Notes under the pieces: model-generated | Databases searched by the model: none | Told to the model about the DNA's origin: nothing | The model's input: the letters and a program-made list of their open reading frames with translations, nothing else | Shown here: positions 1 through 12,258 of the stretch, piece after piece | Layout of the letters: each line of letters begins with the position of its first letter | Numbering within the stretch: position 1 is the stretch's first letter | Position numbers and translations under genes: made by a program | From: Kingdonia uniflora | Taxonomy: Eukaryota; Streptophyta; Magnoliopsida; Ranunculales; Circaeasteraceae | DNA length: 64,000 nt | Assembly: GCA_014058105.1 (NCBI GenBank) | Contig: JACGCM010000669.1 | Span: forward strand, 3,286,001-3,350,000 | Direction: 5' to 3'

Positions 1-306
1 GCCATACCAGGGACCATCAGGGCTTTAGCATGAGATAGGTTGGGACCTCAAGGCAGAATTAGTAGAGGAGCTTCTAGGTATCAGTGTAACGATCTACACG
101 TACCAGAAGCCTCAATTTATTTGGGACAAGAATATCAGTCAGCAATTAGTAGGGGAGATAGGTTATCAAAACATCCAACAAAAGGGCTGCGACTTCCATC
201 CAGGGTACCAGTTCATGAATGTTTGAGTGAGGGAAGCGGTAATCATAATCCCTGACCAGCATGCAAAGTCGTTCTATCACTATTTCAATATGTCACATAG
301 GAACAT
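1..306 (+). other. Element A, 5' gag/leader region
   Basis: This stretch precedes the recognisable gag domain of A and has a short open frame at 40-255 with no motif I recognise. It is most simply the degenerate N-terminal gag or leader of A, whose 5' LTR should lie to the left. No promoter or LTR end is visible here. Confidence 0.45.
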
Positions 307-551
307 ATGGATCAGAGAATCAAGGATTTGATAGAAGCTCAAGCTCTCGGTAATAAGGAAAAATTTAGCAAATTACAGGGTAGTCTGATTGCCAAAGAGT
401 TGTTTGATATGGATGTACCGATAGGTTTCCATTCTCTAAAAATATATAAGTACAAGGGCACCGATCCTAAAGAGCATGTTCGACAATTTCGAGATTTATT
501 GGGGTTGTATTCAAATTTGAACTATATTCCTTATCGACTGTTCACTACTAG
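307..551 (+). pseudogene. Element A gag, first part (interrupted by B)
   Basis: The frame reads through a typical plant Gypsy gag start: a charged helix, then the motif with FHSLKIYKYKG.DP..H and a run ending near LYSNL..Y..YRLF. This matches the gag of element C (21633-22106), which has KLSKYRNTDPKTHI at the same place. Reading stops making sense at 552, where the LTR of B begins. The domain resumes after 8552. Gag would form the particle that packages element RNA. As interrupted here it cannot function. Confidence 0.8.
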
Positions 552-2949
552 TGTCACGCCCCAAAATCTAATAATCGGTAGCTAGACCAATTACCGTAAT
601 TCGGAAGGTGCAGGTCGAGGAATCCAACCGATTCGCCCCATCAAACAACCGAGCCAAAAAACAAGTCTGGCTCAGTCATTGACTATAACAATATCATCAA
701 AGTAAGAGAAAAATAACGGAAGAAAGATATATATACACGACAACTGAAAATGTAAATACAGTGTCCCAAAATACTACGCAGCAAAAAAAGATGGAATCAT
801 ACATGAGTACAACAACAAGAACGAATATGCAGCAACCCAAAATTGGATCCAACAGATGAGCACTCAGTCAACAACAACTACTCCGCCTCTGAAAGGGGGG
901 ACAAAGAGAGAGTGAGCAAAACCACGGCTCACTAATGCCCAACAAGGCTAAACAACATACTAATATAACAGGTCCGGAGGGAGATGAAGTGAATGAGATA
1001 AAGATGCTAAAAGCTACAATAATCAAAATAAACCTGCAAAGGATGGAGGAATAGAGAATAGGTATGAGAATAGGAAATAGGAATAAGAATATATGTGATA
1101 ATGATGATATGATAATGATATGGTATGATGACAAGGGTAGTTCCACAATTATCCCAAATGTTGGATGATGCAATAAGTCCTAATGTTGAATGACTAATGT
1201 TTTAAAGAACTAGACCTTATAGTTAAAAACATTGGGCTGATCAACCACTAATGCAAAATAACCTTAACGAGAATCTCAGTTGGATACAATGGTAAGATTT
1301 CTTGTCCAAGCTCGACCAGTCTAAAGGATATTATCACTTGATCAGAGTGTTCCGGGATTTTCAACCCACGGAGCCAACGTCCGAACTTTATTTCACTTAT
1401 TCCAAGGAATTTCAACCTCACCAAGGATGAAGCCCGATACTCGAGGACTATCTCACACCATCCCACACTCCCGGATGGGTAATAGATGTGATAGTACCTG
1501 TCACCAAAGAATCACCCTACTATTTCAACCCGATGTAGGAATCCTGATAACCTATCGAGGGTTAGCCGATGTAGAGCTTGGTTTATATATCCGATCCCAT
1601 TAAGATAAATTATAAGAAACCCAGACTAAAACCAAATCCCAAGGATCAAATACCACAGCCGCACCCACGGCCTACGCCCAGGATAACCCTTACCTAGAGA
1701 AGGGGTAACAATCCAAAATACAGATGCTAACAGTGACTAATTTACCAGTCAAAACACCCAAGCACATATGAACAATGACTAATTGACCAGTCACAACATT
1801 CAACAACATCAGTCTCAAAAGATTGGAACACAGCCACCAAGGGAAAACCAAAAGAAAATACCACACAATGCACGACCTCGTTAAGGACAAGGGAAACACG
1901 CCTTACATGCCTAACGATACTAAAAATAACAATACTGGAATCACAACTACAACCATGAATCAATGTAGTCAGAACCTAATCACAAACACCTCAATGCCAA
2001 TATGCACAACTCTAACTAGCATAGGTTAACCAGTAAAGTAATTTAACAATGAAGGGGCACTCGCCTGATAAACGGCTCAAATTCTGTAGGATAACTTGGA
2101 ACTCCAACAACCGCAAATCCAACAAACAACGGAACAACCCGCGGCAATAAACATGCCAACACCATAACCTAACACCTGCAACAAGGCACCCGCAACATGC
2201 AAAACCCCAAATCAGGCCAGAATCACAAAACTCTAGATTCACGAATCACAATTTAGAGAGAAAAAGGGAAAATACTTACCGAAGGATTTGGCGAAGAATC
2301 CGCCCAACAACGACCGCCAAACTCTAAGGAATCGAGAAAGGATAGAGTGAGGGAAAGGGTGAGTGGAGAGTGAGTGAGAGAGAATGAGAATGAGGAAGTG
2401 AAATGAAAATAAAAACTAAAAGGAGGAAAACCACTGCCAAGTCGTTCGAACGACAAGGAAGTCGTTTGAATGGATAAGAAATTCACAGAATGGACGCAGA
2501 AGTCGTTCGAATGGGCACAGAAGTCGTTCGAACGACTAGGAGATCATGGGCCAAATTCCAGGGGATTGGTCAACTTGTTCGAATGGAACCTGGAGTCGTT
2601 CGAACGAACCACCCTCAAAGACAAATTTTTGAAAGGACATGTCAACTCGTTCGAGCAATTTTGGCAAAACTGGAAAACACAGGGTTTCCCCTAGGATCAC
2701 GAGATCCCCTGGGATATCACCACCAAGGATAAAGCACAATATCAATGACTACAAGAACAACAAGAGCAACCACATCAACAACAACAACTCCTCCGCCCAA
2801 CCACCAAAACCACCGAAAGAAGAATACAAAGACCTGATGCTAGAATGAGATGAGGATGCAAAATGATATGAATGCATAATGTATGGATGCAGATGAATGA
2901 ATAAGGAAGAATATGAAGATAAAATAAAAGAATTTTATGGGACACTACA
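552..2949 (-). repeat. Element B LTR (element 3' LTR)
   Basis: This matches 6125-8547 nearly base for base with small indels. In element sense it starts TGTAGTGTCC (at 2949) and ends GGGCGTGACA (at 552). It holds a cluster of TTCGAA palindromes at 2441-2660. ORFs predicted inside it (for example 1248-1466 and 2253-2486) are chance frames in LTR sequence. Confidence 0.93.
2441..2660. repeat. Cluster of TTCGAA palindromes in LTR of B
   Basis: The 14-base palindrome GTCGTTCGAACGAC occurs at 2441 and 2523. Close variants occur near 2461, 2502, 2577, 2594 and 2646, giving about seven in 220 bases. The sister LTR has the decayed equivalent at about 8010-8250. In element sense this lies about 290-510 bases into the LTR, the place expected for U3 control sequence. 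A role is inferred, not shown. Confidence 0.75.
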
Positions 2950-2963
2950 TTCTACCCTCCTCA
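2950..2963 (-). other. Polypurine tract of element B
   Basis: On the minus strand, GGAGGGTAGAAT directly precedes the LTR start. This is where plus-strand DNA synthesis would be primed, and its position confirms the orientation. Confidence 0.75.
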
Positions 2964-3154
2964 ATCCGAGACCATGTACGGATAACGGCCTATCACATCT
3001 GCCTCCAACTCCCAAGTAGCCTCACTAGGATCGTAGTGAGTCCACTACACCTTCCCGAAAGGAATAGCCATGCTGCGAAGAATCTTTTCCTAGCGATCAA
3101 AAATACACACCAGATATTCTATATATGTGGCATCGTCCTGAACCTCTATCGTTT

Positions 3155-4255
3155 CCCAGTCAATCACGTGAGTCGGATCCCCTCATGCTTCCTCAGCATG
3201 GAAACTTGGAATACGTTGTGAACTCGACTCAGCTGCGGCGGCAGTGCTAAACGATAAGCTAACTCTCCAACTCTGGCCATAATTTCGAACGGACCAATAA
3301 ATATCGGAGCTAACTTCCCTTTCTTGCTGAAACGCATTACACCCTTCATCAGAGAAACCTTCAACAAAACGTGATCACCGATCCCAAACTCTAAAAGTCT
3401 CCTACGAATGTCTACTTAACTCTTCTGCCAACTCTGTGCTGTATGTAACCGGCCTCTGATGATGGTAACTGCATCAGTGGCCTCACGAACCAAGTCTGGC
3501 CCCAGTAAACTCTGCTCACCGACCTCTGCCCAATTCAGCGGTGATCTGCACGGTCTACCATATAAAGCCTCCTAAGGTGCCATGCCAATGCTCAACGAAA
3601 AGTTGTTGTTGTATGCAAACTCCGCCCAAGGTAATTACTCGTCCCAGCTACCCTTGAAGTCTAAAACACGCGCCTTAAGCATATCCTCAAGGATTTGGTT
3701 AACTCTCTCCATCTGACCATCAGTCTGTGGGTGGAACACTATACTGAGATCCAATCTAGTATCCATGGCTCGCAAGAAACTCTTCCAAAAGTCACCGGAA
3801 AATCTTGCTTCTCGGTCTAACACTATAGACACCGGAACCCCGTGCAGACGCACTATCTCTCTCACATATAATCTACTCAGCTCGTCCACTGTTAAAGTCT
3901 TGCGAACCAGAATAAAATGTGCCAATTTGATCAATCGTGGTTCCCCTTTGTCAGCGGTAAACCCGAAATGAAATCTATCGTCACGTGCTCTCATTTCCAC
4001 TCTGGAATAGGTAAAGGCTTAAGCTGTCCTACCGGTTTCTGATGCTCGGCCTTCACCTGCTGACATGTAAGACATTTAGAGACAAACTCATCTATCTCTC
4101 GCCACATGTTTTCCCACCAATAGTGCCTCTTCAGGCCTTGGTACATCTTCGTACTGCCTGGATGAATAGTATACCCGGATCCGTGAGCCTCACTCAAAAC
4201 CTTACGTTTTAGTACCTCTGAATCTGGCATGCATAATCTGCCCTTTAACATGATA
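3155..4255 (-). pseudogene. Element B integrase (broken)
   Basis: From high to low coordinates the minus strand shows: an HHCC zinc domain (H...H, then CLTCQQVK, 3991-4251); the start of the core with EHVTIDFISGLP in a shifted frame near 3975; the core with AHFILVRKTLTVDEL, VSIVLDREARF and HPQTDGQMERVNQ (3635-4000); then a C-terminal segment with GPFEIMARVGELAYRLALP (3164-3367). The first and second acidic residues and the final Glu of the D,D-E triad can all be seen, but in different frames. A short loss after LPLTKG removes part of the core. This is the plant chromovirus type. Non-functional. Confidence 0.88.
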
Positions 4256-4275
4256 CTGCTATCTGAGCTAACTGT

Positions 4276-5019
4276 CTAATCGGTTCTGCTGTCATATGAA
4301 GCCCATGATTGTAATCTAGCATCCTGCTGCTGCGCCTCAATAATCCGAGAAATCAATGAAGGTTGAACTCTCAGATTTGTAAGAAAACTACCCGTACTCC
4401 GTGAACATAAACTCAACCCGGAATCTGCCACATCGCGAAGCATCAACCACTCATGAATCATCAGACTTGCAAGAAATCCACTAGGCAAATAGCACAAAGT
4501 GTAAACTACCATATTCGCCTTCCCTGGGAGATACTGCAAGTCAACATCAAAATCCTTCAGGAATTCCATCTATATGCGCTGCCTCATATTCCACTCTTTC
4601 TGCGAGAAAAGGTACCGCAAACTCTTGTGATCAGAAAAGAACTCAAACCTCTCCCCGTAAAGATAATGATGCCAAATCTTCATTGCAAAAACCACAGCTG
4701 CTAACTCGAGGTCATGAGTAGGATAGTTTCTCTCATGCACCTTAAGTTACCTTGAAACATAAGCCACCACTTTCCCCTCTTGCATCAGAACACAACCAAG
4801 TCCACTGAGCGAAGCGTCGCTGTAAACCATGTACTTCTGCCCACTGGATGGAACAATAAGAATAGGTGTTGTAGTTAATCTTTTCTTCAACTCTGCGAAA
4901 GCTGAATCACATCTACTATCCCAAATGATTCTAACATCCTTCTGGGTCAAGCGAGTCAAAGGTACTGCAATCCGTGAAAAGCCCTCGATGAATCTGCGGT
5001 AATAACCGGCTAATCCCAT
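4276..5019 (-). pseudogene. Element B end of reverse transcriptase and RNase H
   Basis: The minus strand reads LAGYYRRFIEGFSRIA.PLTRL (RT thumb/connection), then YSDAS.SGLGCVLMQ.GKVVAYVSR at the start of RNase H, then [23 protein letters not shown] and the conserved LKDFD...YLPGKAN. The fingers and palm with the YVDD catalytic site are absent. The sequence jumps from here straight into gag at about 5020-5030, so this is a deletion, not decay. Confidence 0.87.
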
Positions 5020-5029
5020 CTAAGTGCGG

Positions 5030-5975
5030 TCCATCCATAAATCTAGTTGGTACACCATCAGTACTTTCTAACTTCTGCCTTTTCGGACCCGAGCTCTCAT
5101 AATGACCCTGAACTGCCTTGCCCCAATCAAGTTTATGTTCCTGTCTCACTTGGCTCCTCAAGTCCTTGGACTTGCGATCCTCCACATCATTTTGTTCTAT
5201 AGCCAACGCTTTCGACAAAACCTATCTGTACGAACTAGCCCCCGAAGCGATCAAAAAATTCTGATAATATGGACGAAGACCCTTTAGAAATTTCATCTTA
5301 CGCTGTTTCTCATTCTGAACGATAAACGGAACATATTGAGAAAGCTCATTGAATCGCTGATCGTACCCTACAATACTCATATCGCCTTGCTCAATCATAT
5401 AGAACTCTAAGATACAAGCTTCTCTGTAACTCTACGGGAAATACTGCTCAAAGAACCACTCCTGAAAGGAAGCCCAAAGTACTGGAGTCTCTACTATAGT
5501 CTTCTTGGCGGTATCCCTCCAGTGATCTGCCTCGTTCTACAAAAGATATGTTACCAATGTCACTCGCTGATCCTCAGGACATTTCATAGCGTTCAAAGTC
5601 TTCTCTATAGACTTGAACTAAGTCTCAGCCTCAGATGGAACCGTCGTACCAGAAAAAATTGGATGCTTGTATTTCTGGAGCTGTTAAAGGTAACTGTACT
5701 CTCTGATCGTTGGGCTCCTGGTCTACTGTAAATGAGTCATGAAACTCTCCATGAACTGCCCTATCTCTGCCAAAATGCTGGGAACAGCTAGGGTAGGCAA
5801 AATGACAGGCTGCTCTGGAACTACAGGAGCTGGAGGAACGCCTTAGTCAATCGGGAGAGACCTCAAACTCTCTTGACTGATAGCTGGCTCATCTGCAAGA
5901 GCACCGCTGCATAACCATCTGCAACCATGGCCCACTGCAGGGCCTCTGCCTCTGCCTCTGCCACCTCTAGCCATC
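5030..5975 (-). pseudogene. Element B gag (broken)
   Basis: Several minus-strand frames together give a Gypsy gag: a FSGT...AE.WL-like start (near 5650), then HWRDTAKK, W.SFQEWFFEQYFP (near 5470) and a region with MKFLKGLRPYYQ (near 5290). It ends in a basic tail with KDLRSQVRQEHK. Several in-frame stops interrupt it. It breaks off at about 5030 before any zinc knuckle. Confidence 0.8.
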
Positions 5976-6108
5976 TACATAACAGAAGCACACCTCAGGA
6001 AAGGAGGAAAGATGGAAAAATGCATAAAACCGGAAGGGTTCGATCCTAACTCCCCTAAAAAATTACTCGTCATATGATTGCTAGACCAGAGATAGGGATT
6101 AACTTGCA

Positions 6109-6120
6109 GCTCTGATACCG
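6109..6120 (-). other. Primer binding site of B (initiator Met tRNA)
   Basis: On the minus strand CGGTATCAGAGC lies four bases inside the LTR. The canonical site for plant initiator-methionine tRNA is TGGTATCAGAGC, so one base differs. Confidence 0.8.
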
Positions 6121-6124
6121 AGTC

Positions 6125-8547
6125 TGTCACGTCCTAAAATCCAATAATCGATACTAGACCAATTACTGTCATTCGGAAGGTAGAGGTCGGGGAATCCAAT
6201 CAATTCACCCCCACAAACAACTGAGCCAAAAGACAAGTCTGGCTCAGTCATTGACTATAACAATATCATCAGAGTAAGAGAAAAATAGCGGAAGCAAGAT
6301 ATATATACACGAGAACTAAAAATGTAAATGCAGTTTCTCAAAATACTACACATCGACAAAAGCTGAAATCATACATGTGTACAACAACAAGAACGAATCT
6401 GCAACAACCCAAAACTGGATTCAACAGCTGAGCACTCAGCCAACAACAACTACTCTGCCTCTGAATGGGGGGGGGACAAAGCGAGAGTGAGCAAAACCAC
6501 GGCTCACTAATGCCCAATAAGGATACACAGCATACTAATATAACAGGTGCAAAGAAAGATATGAAGTGACTGAGATAAAGATGCTAAAAGCTCTAGTAAT
6601 CAAAATAAACCTGTAAAGGATGGAGGAATAGAGAATAGGGATGAGAATAGGAAATAGGAATAATAATATATATGATAATGATGATGATATGGTATAATGA
6701 CTAGGATAGTTCCACAATTATCCCAAATGCTGGATGATGCACTAAGTCCTAATGTTGAATGGTTAATGTTTTAAAGAACTAGACCTTATAGTTAAAAACA
6801 TTGGGCTGATCAACCACTAATACAAAATAACCTTAACGAGAATCTCAGTTGGATACAATAGTACGATTTCTTGTCCAAGCTCGGCCAGTCTAAAGGATAT
6901 TAACACTTGATTAGAGTGTTCCGGGCTTTTCAACCCACAGAGCCAACGTCCGAACTTTATTTCACTTATTCCAAGGAATTTCAACCTCACCAAGGATGAA
7001 GCCCGATACCTAAGGACTGTCTCACACCATCCCACACTCCTGGATGGGTAATAGATGTGATAGTAGCTGTTACCAAAGAATCACCCCTACTATTTCTACA
7101 CGATGTAGGAATCCTGATAACCTATCGAGGGTTAACCGATGTAGATTTTGATTTATGTATCCGATCCCGTTAAGTTAAATTATAAGAATCCCACACTGAA
7201 ACCAGATCCCAAGGATCAAACACCACAGCCGCACCCACGGCCTGCGCCTAGGATAACCCTTGCCTAAAGAAGGGAAAACAATCCAAATTACAGATGTAAA
7301 CAGTGATTAATTTACCAGTCACAACATCCAACCACATATGTACAGTGACAAATTGACCAGTCACAACATCCAACAACATCAGTTTCAAAAGACTGGAGCA
7401 CAGCCACCAAAGGCAAACCTAAAGAAAATACCACACAATGTACGACCTCGTTAAGGACAAGGGAAACACGCCTTACATGCCTAACGATAAGAAAAATAAC
7501 AATACTGGAATCACAACTACAACTGAGAATCAATGCAGTCAGAACCTAATCACAAACATCTCAATGCCAATTTGCACAACTCTAACTAACACAGGCTAGC
7601 CAGTAAAGTAATTTAGTAAAGAATGGACACTCGCCTGATAAACGGCTCAAATTCTGTAGGATAAAATCGAAACTCTAACAACCGTAAATCCAGCAAACAA
7701 CGGAACAACCCGCGGCAATAAACACGCCAACACCACAACCCAACACCTGCAACAAGGTACCCGCAACATGTCAAACCTCAAATCAGGCCAGAATCATAAA
7801 ACCTTTAAATCACGAATTACAATTTGGAGAGAAAAAGGGAAAATACTCACCGAAGGATTTGGCAAAGAATCCGCCCAACAACGACCGCCAAACTCTAAAG
7901 AATCGAGAATGGATAGAGTAAGGGACAGGGTGAGTGCAGAGTGAGTGAGAGAGAATGAGAATGAGGAAGTGAAATGAAAATAAAAACTAAAAAGAGGAAA
8001 ACCACCGCCAAGTTGTTCGAACGACAAGGAAGTCGTTTGAATGGATAAGAAATTCACAGAATGGACACATAAGTCGTTTGAATGGACCCAGAAGTCGTTC
8101 AAATGACTAGGAGATCATGGGCCAAATTGCAGGGTATTGGTCAACTTGTTTGAACTGGACCTGGAGTCATTCGAACGAACCACCCTCAAAGAAAAATTTT
8201 TAGAGGACATGTCAACTCGTTCGAACGAAGATTTATATTCGTTTGAATGATTTTGACAAAACTAGAGAACACAAGGCTTCCCCTGGGATCACGAGATCCC
8301 CTGGGATCTCACCACCATGGACAAAACATAATATCAATGACTACAGAAGCTGCAAGAGCAACCACATCAACATCAACAACAACAACTCCTCCGCCCAACC
8401 ACCAAAACCATGGAAAGAAGAATTTAATGACCTGATGCTAGAATGAGATTAGGATGCAAAATGATATGAATGCATAATGTATGGATGCAGATGAATGAAT
8501 AAGGAAGAATAGGAAAATAAATTAAAAGAATTTTATGGGACACTACA
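6125..8547 (-). repeat. Element B LTR (element 5' LTR)
   Basis: This is the partner of 552-2949, next to the primer site. It starts TGTCACGTCC and ends GACACTACA on the plus strand. Differences from the partner are scattered substitutions (many C to T or G to A) and small indels, so the insertion is not recent. Confidence 0.93.
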
Positions 8548-8552
8548 ACTAG

Positions 8553-9250
8553 TCTCTAGGGGAAGCCACTCCGATGGCTTTATTCTCTATCTGAAAATTT
8601 AATCCTCACATTTGACCAGTTACAAAAGATCTTTTTCAAAACGTACGCTCATAGCAAAGATAGAGAGGAGAATTTATGCACTCTTATCAGCCTCAAACAG
8701 TCTCAAGGGGAAAAGTTCAACGCCTTTGCAAAAAAGTTTCTTAAACTAGCTCAGAAGGTAGATAATCTCGATCAAAAGATAGTCGTTTCAGCATTTACAA
8801 ATGCCCTATATATCGATTGTAAAGCGAAGGATCATCTTTTTTTAAACAAACCCTCAACTTTGGAAGACATGATTACAAAGGTAAATGGATATATTGACCT
8901 CTAGAGCCAATCGAAAGTAAACCATATGGTATGTACCATAAGGTACACATCATGAAACTGACAACTATTACGCCGTATAGAGATTGCTGGAGTATATTTT
9001 CAAAGACGGGAGAATACATGAGTATATTATCGATCTGGAAGGATATAATAATGGAAATTATAAAAAGCAGGTCGAAGTAATTTTGGTCGAAGATCAATTC
9101 GAGGAAAAATACTTATACCACCTCTACCACAGTCACATGTTCGAGATCCACCAGATCAAGAATTCAACAAAATTCTTGAGGAGGAGGTTAATGGAGTGTT
9201 GTGACCTCGTGGTTCAAGATAATGAAGCTAAGCTCCTTCCCAAATTAGGC
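8553..9250 (+). pseudogene. Element A gag, second part
   Basis: After the target duplication the frame resumes with TFDQLQKIFF.TYAHSKDRE, LKQSQGEKFNAFAKKF and VVSAFTNAL, the second half of the Retrotrans_gag fold. The matching segment in C is RSFEQLTQIFIAQFSFNKDREV. A stop at about 8902 and others follow. At 8984-9250 comes YIFKDGRIHEYI, the counterpart of LRAGRLHQYV in C, where the cysteine-rich segment ends. It is too broken to function. Confidence 0.8.
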
Positions 9251-9990
9251 AATCAACAAACTAGAATTTCATTTAAGGATTGCGACATAGGTTATGTCAA
9301 GTGTCCAGATCACGACGTACTGGTTATTATGCTTAAGATGAAGAATTTTGTCACGCATACCATGATAATAGATACAAACAGTGGTATCAAAATCCTTTTT
9401 TAGAGCACAATCGAGAAAATGGGACTATTAGACATAGTTGTACCAAGTGATATCGATATTAGTGTCTTTAACAGACATAAAGATGAATGAGTAAGAAAGA
9501 TCATCCTACTAATCACTGCATGACCCACCACTCTCAACATTACTTTCTGCATCATCAATGCAGAATCCTGATACCTAGGGATAACAGGCCATTGCTGGTT
9601 ACACAACATGGAAGTGATCCCATCCATACTATTAGGCGCTTCATTTCAAATATAACGACGACATTTATGAGATCAAAGGAAGTTACAAGTTCTCTCGAGC
9701 TTACAAAAGTATAGTATCTATTATACTTGACACATTCAACAAATTTGTTTCATATCAATTATAGAAAGTTGGTCACGACAAGGATCAACCTTCCAAAGTC
9801 AAACTTATAGAATACATTGCGATCGATGGACATAACAGGGGAACTTATATTGGTACCAAACTTGTACAATAGGAGAAACAATCGATAATACAATTCCTAC
9901 AATTAAACAGAGACGTGTTCGCCTAGACTTTCCAAGAAATGCCAGAAGTTGACCCAGCTAATATTTGTTATAGATTAAGTATCACGGATA
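9251..9990 (+). pseudogene. Element A protease and linker
   Basis: The frame to 9402 contains HDVLVIMLKMKNFVTHTMIIDTNSGIKILF. The retropepsin active site is normally D(S/T)G; here it reads DTNSG, and C has DTGSAADILF at the same place. A stop at 9402 follows at once. The stretch to 9990 keeps scattered linker similarity (near 9700-9970, including EMPEVDPA, the counterpart of QEMPGVNPS in C) but no continuous frame. Confidence 0.7.
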
Positions 9991-10019
9991 AAGCTATAGC
10001 AGTCAAATAGGAAAAAAAG

Positions 10020-10528
10020 GAGACTTTCACCTCATCTCAGACACGAGGTTACCAATGAAATTGATAAGTTGATCGAAGTCGGATTCATTTGCGAAGCCAA
10101 AAACTCAGATTGGATCTCGAACATTGTAGCAGTTCTAAAGTAGAATGGGAAAGTCCGTGATTGTGTAGATTTCACAGATCTTAACAAACATACGTCAAAA
10201 GACAGTTTCACTCTTCTTATAATTCATCAAATTCTAGAATATACAGTAGGGTATGAGCTATTATCTATGATGGACATTACTTTAGGATACAGCCAGATAC
10301 GTCTCTTAGATGAATATCAAGAAAAGACCACCTTCATTACTGAATGTGGCTTTTATTGTTACAAAGTTATGCCATTCGATCTCAAAAATACTGGAACAAC
10401 CTATCAAACTCTCGTAACAAGTATGTTAAAGAAACATTTAGGGAAAATAGTCAAAGTATACATCGAGGATATGCTATGCAAAAGCTTAAAAAAGGAAAAT
10501 CATATAGCACATCTCGATACAGTTTCTA
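10020..10528 (+). pseudogene. Element A reverse transcriptase, first half (interrupted by C)
   Basis: Fingers and palm are readable: a GFI.EAKNSDW segment, NGKVRDCVDFTDLNKHT.KD.F, then LLSMMDITLGYSQI, KTTFITECGFYCYKVMPFDLKN.G.TYQ and VYIEDMLCKS. The catalytic YxDD motif has become Y-I-E-D, so one catalytic aspartate is lost. Reading ends at 10528, where element C was inserted. The thumb follows at 23400. Confidence 0.88.
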
Positions 10529-10533
10529 ACATC

Positions 10534-11194
10534 TGTAGGGGCCTGATCTTCGTTGAGAAGCGAAGATGGCTCTTACAATATGGAGGTCAACCTCTCATCA
10601 AAGATGTACAAGTATATGGCCTAAAAAGAGACTAATTAGAGATAAAAACTAGCGTAGAGGCCCGAATGTGACTCTCTACGACCTCTGATGAGGATTTTTA
10701 AACTGTGATTCTATTACTGATGAGTAATCATAAAGATCGAAAACGGTTTATAAGTGGTCGAAGGTAAAATGCATAAGGTTTGGAGAGGATTTTTCTAACC
10801 CCAACTTGGTTTCCCCTCTCTCTTATTTATAGAGACATAAGAGGCTGAGTCACCATGAGTGGGTCGGGCTACATGATTACTGTCTGGGTTTTCCGGTGAC
10901 GATATTTATTACGAACATCCCTGTCACTGCAGCTGAGAGACCAATTAATGCGCTGTCCAATTCGTTTGAGCTGACTGCTAGTCTTATCACACTTCTGCTA
11001 TTCAAACGTTCAATAGAAGGGTATCTGCTATTATGTGCTGATCCATTCTCGGAGGTTTATCTACTGTCGAGGCTTCGACTACAAGATTTCCTTGAGGGGC
11101 TTGATTATGAGTCGAAGTAGTCTTCGATATGTTAGAGTAGGATACGAAGTAGACTTCGAGTGATGAGGTCGAAGGCTGCGAGTAGGCTACCACA
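10534..11194 (-). repeat. Element C LTR (element 3' LTR)
   Basis: This is a near-identical partner of 22731-23394. On the minus strand it starts TGTGGTAGCC and ends GGCCCCTACA. A TATA-like CTATAAATAAG on the minus strand lies near 10824-10836. It lacks 13 bases near the outer end that the partner has, as if a short direct repeat (TAGGGGCC) had collapsed. Confidence 0.93.
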
Positions 11195-11210
11195 TTCGCC
11201 CCCTTTCAAC
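11195..11210 (-). other. Polypurine tract of element C
   Basis: On the minus strand TTGAAAGGGGGCGAA abuts the LTR start. Element A has the closely similar GAGGGGGCGAT before its own 3' LTR at 29160. Confidence 0.8.
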
Positions 11211-11364
11211 AAGGGTCTCGAAGCAAGGTGGAGAAGCATTTGTTAAGAAAATTGTTATCTTGAAGCCTGTTCTTGTTTGACCGTTGGTTTCCGGGAAAAT
11301 AATAAAGTGGGGGGGGGGTAATAAAGAGGTGTAGGTGGGTAAAAGGTAAAAAATGGGGTGAAGG

Positions 11365-11375
11365 CTATACAAATT
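11365..11375 (+). promoter_or_regulatory. TATA-like box before antisense ORF1 of C
   Basis: CTATACAAAT lies about 80 bases before the ATG at 11447, on the strand opposite to pol. The spacing matches that of the stronger TATA box before ORF2. Confidence 0.4.
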
Positions 11376-11446
11376 AGTTCTTGTGCAGGGATTTTGTATC
11401 TTCTTCCATCTTCAACATTGTTCTATTCTTCATTCTGAATATCTGA

Positions 11447-11785
11447 ATGGATAGCCCGCCCAATACCTTTTATCAGAAGAGGATGGGGTTTGCCCGTGAT
11501 CGTCGTGTGGGGCAGAAAATGGTGGAGCTGCACACGAGGTTTTTCGGACAACATGATCTGAATTGGGTTATGTCGGATCTTGTAGACGAGAGGCCAGATA
11601 AGTTCATCAATGGAAAACCGTACGCCTATCTCTAGGAGCAATTGAGGTCGCACTTTATGATCAAGCAGAAACGTTATCTTTTCTTGATGGCATCAGCTAA
11701 AAGTCTTATCTGTGCAGAGGAGATCATCGAGGAGGAACATGCGTCAAGCATAGCTGGTTCTTCCGGAAGTAGGGCACTGGGTTGA
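11447..11785 (+). pseudogene. Antisense accessory ORF1 of element C (unknown function)
   Basis: From ATG 11447 the frame gives 62 residues, stops at TAG 11633, and continues open in the same frame to TGA 11783, about 112 residues in all. It has a basic, helical N-terminal part (RDRRVGQKMVELHTRFF), an aromatic segment (PYAYL), a hydrophobic helix (RYLFLMASAK) and an acidic tail (AEEIIEEEH). The same order recurs in ORF2 about 900 bases downstream, so the two look like tandem duplicates. I recognise no family. It is encoded opposite to gag-pol. Confidence 0.5.
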
Positions 11786-12240
11786 TGTTGTGAATGTTTT
11801 GGTATTATTTTGTGTAGTTTCTGTTTTGCTCTGTGGGAGGGAGTTGTTTTGAGTTTGGGGTGGTAGGGAAAAAATGTAATTTGTTTTTCTGGATTCGGTA
11901 ATTGAAATGGACAAAATATTTTGCTCGTGTCTGTATTCTTGTTATTTGGTCAGATAATATAGATGAATGCAAACAACTACTCTTCTAGGCACAAGGTATA
12001 AAGATATGCTCGAAGAAAATTATGATTGAAGGTTGATGATGGGCTGTTGTGAAGATCGAGTCTTACGATGGTCGAATGTTCAATGTTGGAGATATGTTTT
12101 ACTAGGAGTCGTTGGGGAGGAGGTTTGAATGCAGGTACAAATGAATCAGTTACGTCTTGGAAGTTGGAGAAGTTACATGTTGACTTTTCGTTGTTGGGAA
12201 TTGTAGGTTACCATTAATTTGGTTAGGGAAGAGGGAAAGT
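11786..12240 (+). other. Spacer between antisense ORF1 and ORF2
   Basis: Non-coding, T-rich on the plus strand just after ORF1, as expected of a 3' untranslated region. Further on it is rich in TCGA-containing words. No motif I can name. Confidence 0.3.
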
Positions 12241-12258
12241 TCTGGTGAGTTTTGGAGG

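Larger units (their letters stand above)
552..8547 (-). mobile_element. Element B: Ty3/Gypsy (chromovirus-like) copy with internal pol deletion
   Basis: Two LTRs of about 2.4 kb (552-2949 and 6125-8547) flank a 3.2-kb interior. Both ends are TG...CA. The insertion is flanked by the same five bases, ACTAG, at 547-551 and 8548-8552, a clean target-site duplication. The coding strand is minus: primer site at 6109-6120, gag, then the end of RT, RNase H, integrase and a polypurine tract at 2950-2963. The zinc knuckle, protease and catalytic half of RT are missing at about 5020-5030, so B could not move on its own. Confidence 0.93.

Noticed and set aside
1248..1466. A 72-residue minus-strand ORF with a near twin at 6817-7035
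   Set aside because: Both lie at the same place in the two LTRs of B. They are the same non-coding LTR sequence read twice; codons are not specially conserved.
2253..2745. Overlapping ORFs on both strands rich in SFER/VVRTT repeats, repeated at 7794-8446
   Set aside because: They are readings of the TTCGAA palindrome cluster in the LTRs of B and have no independent coding signal.
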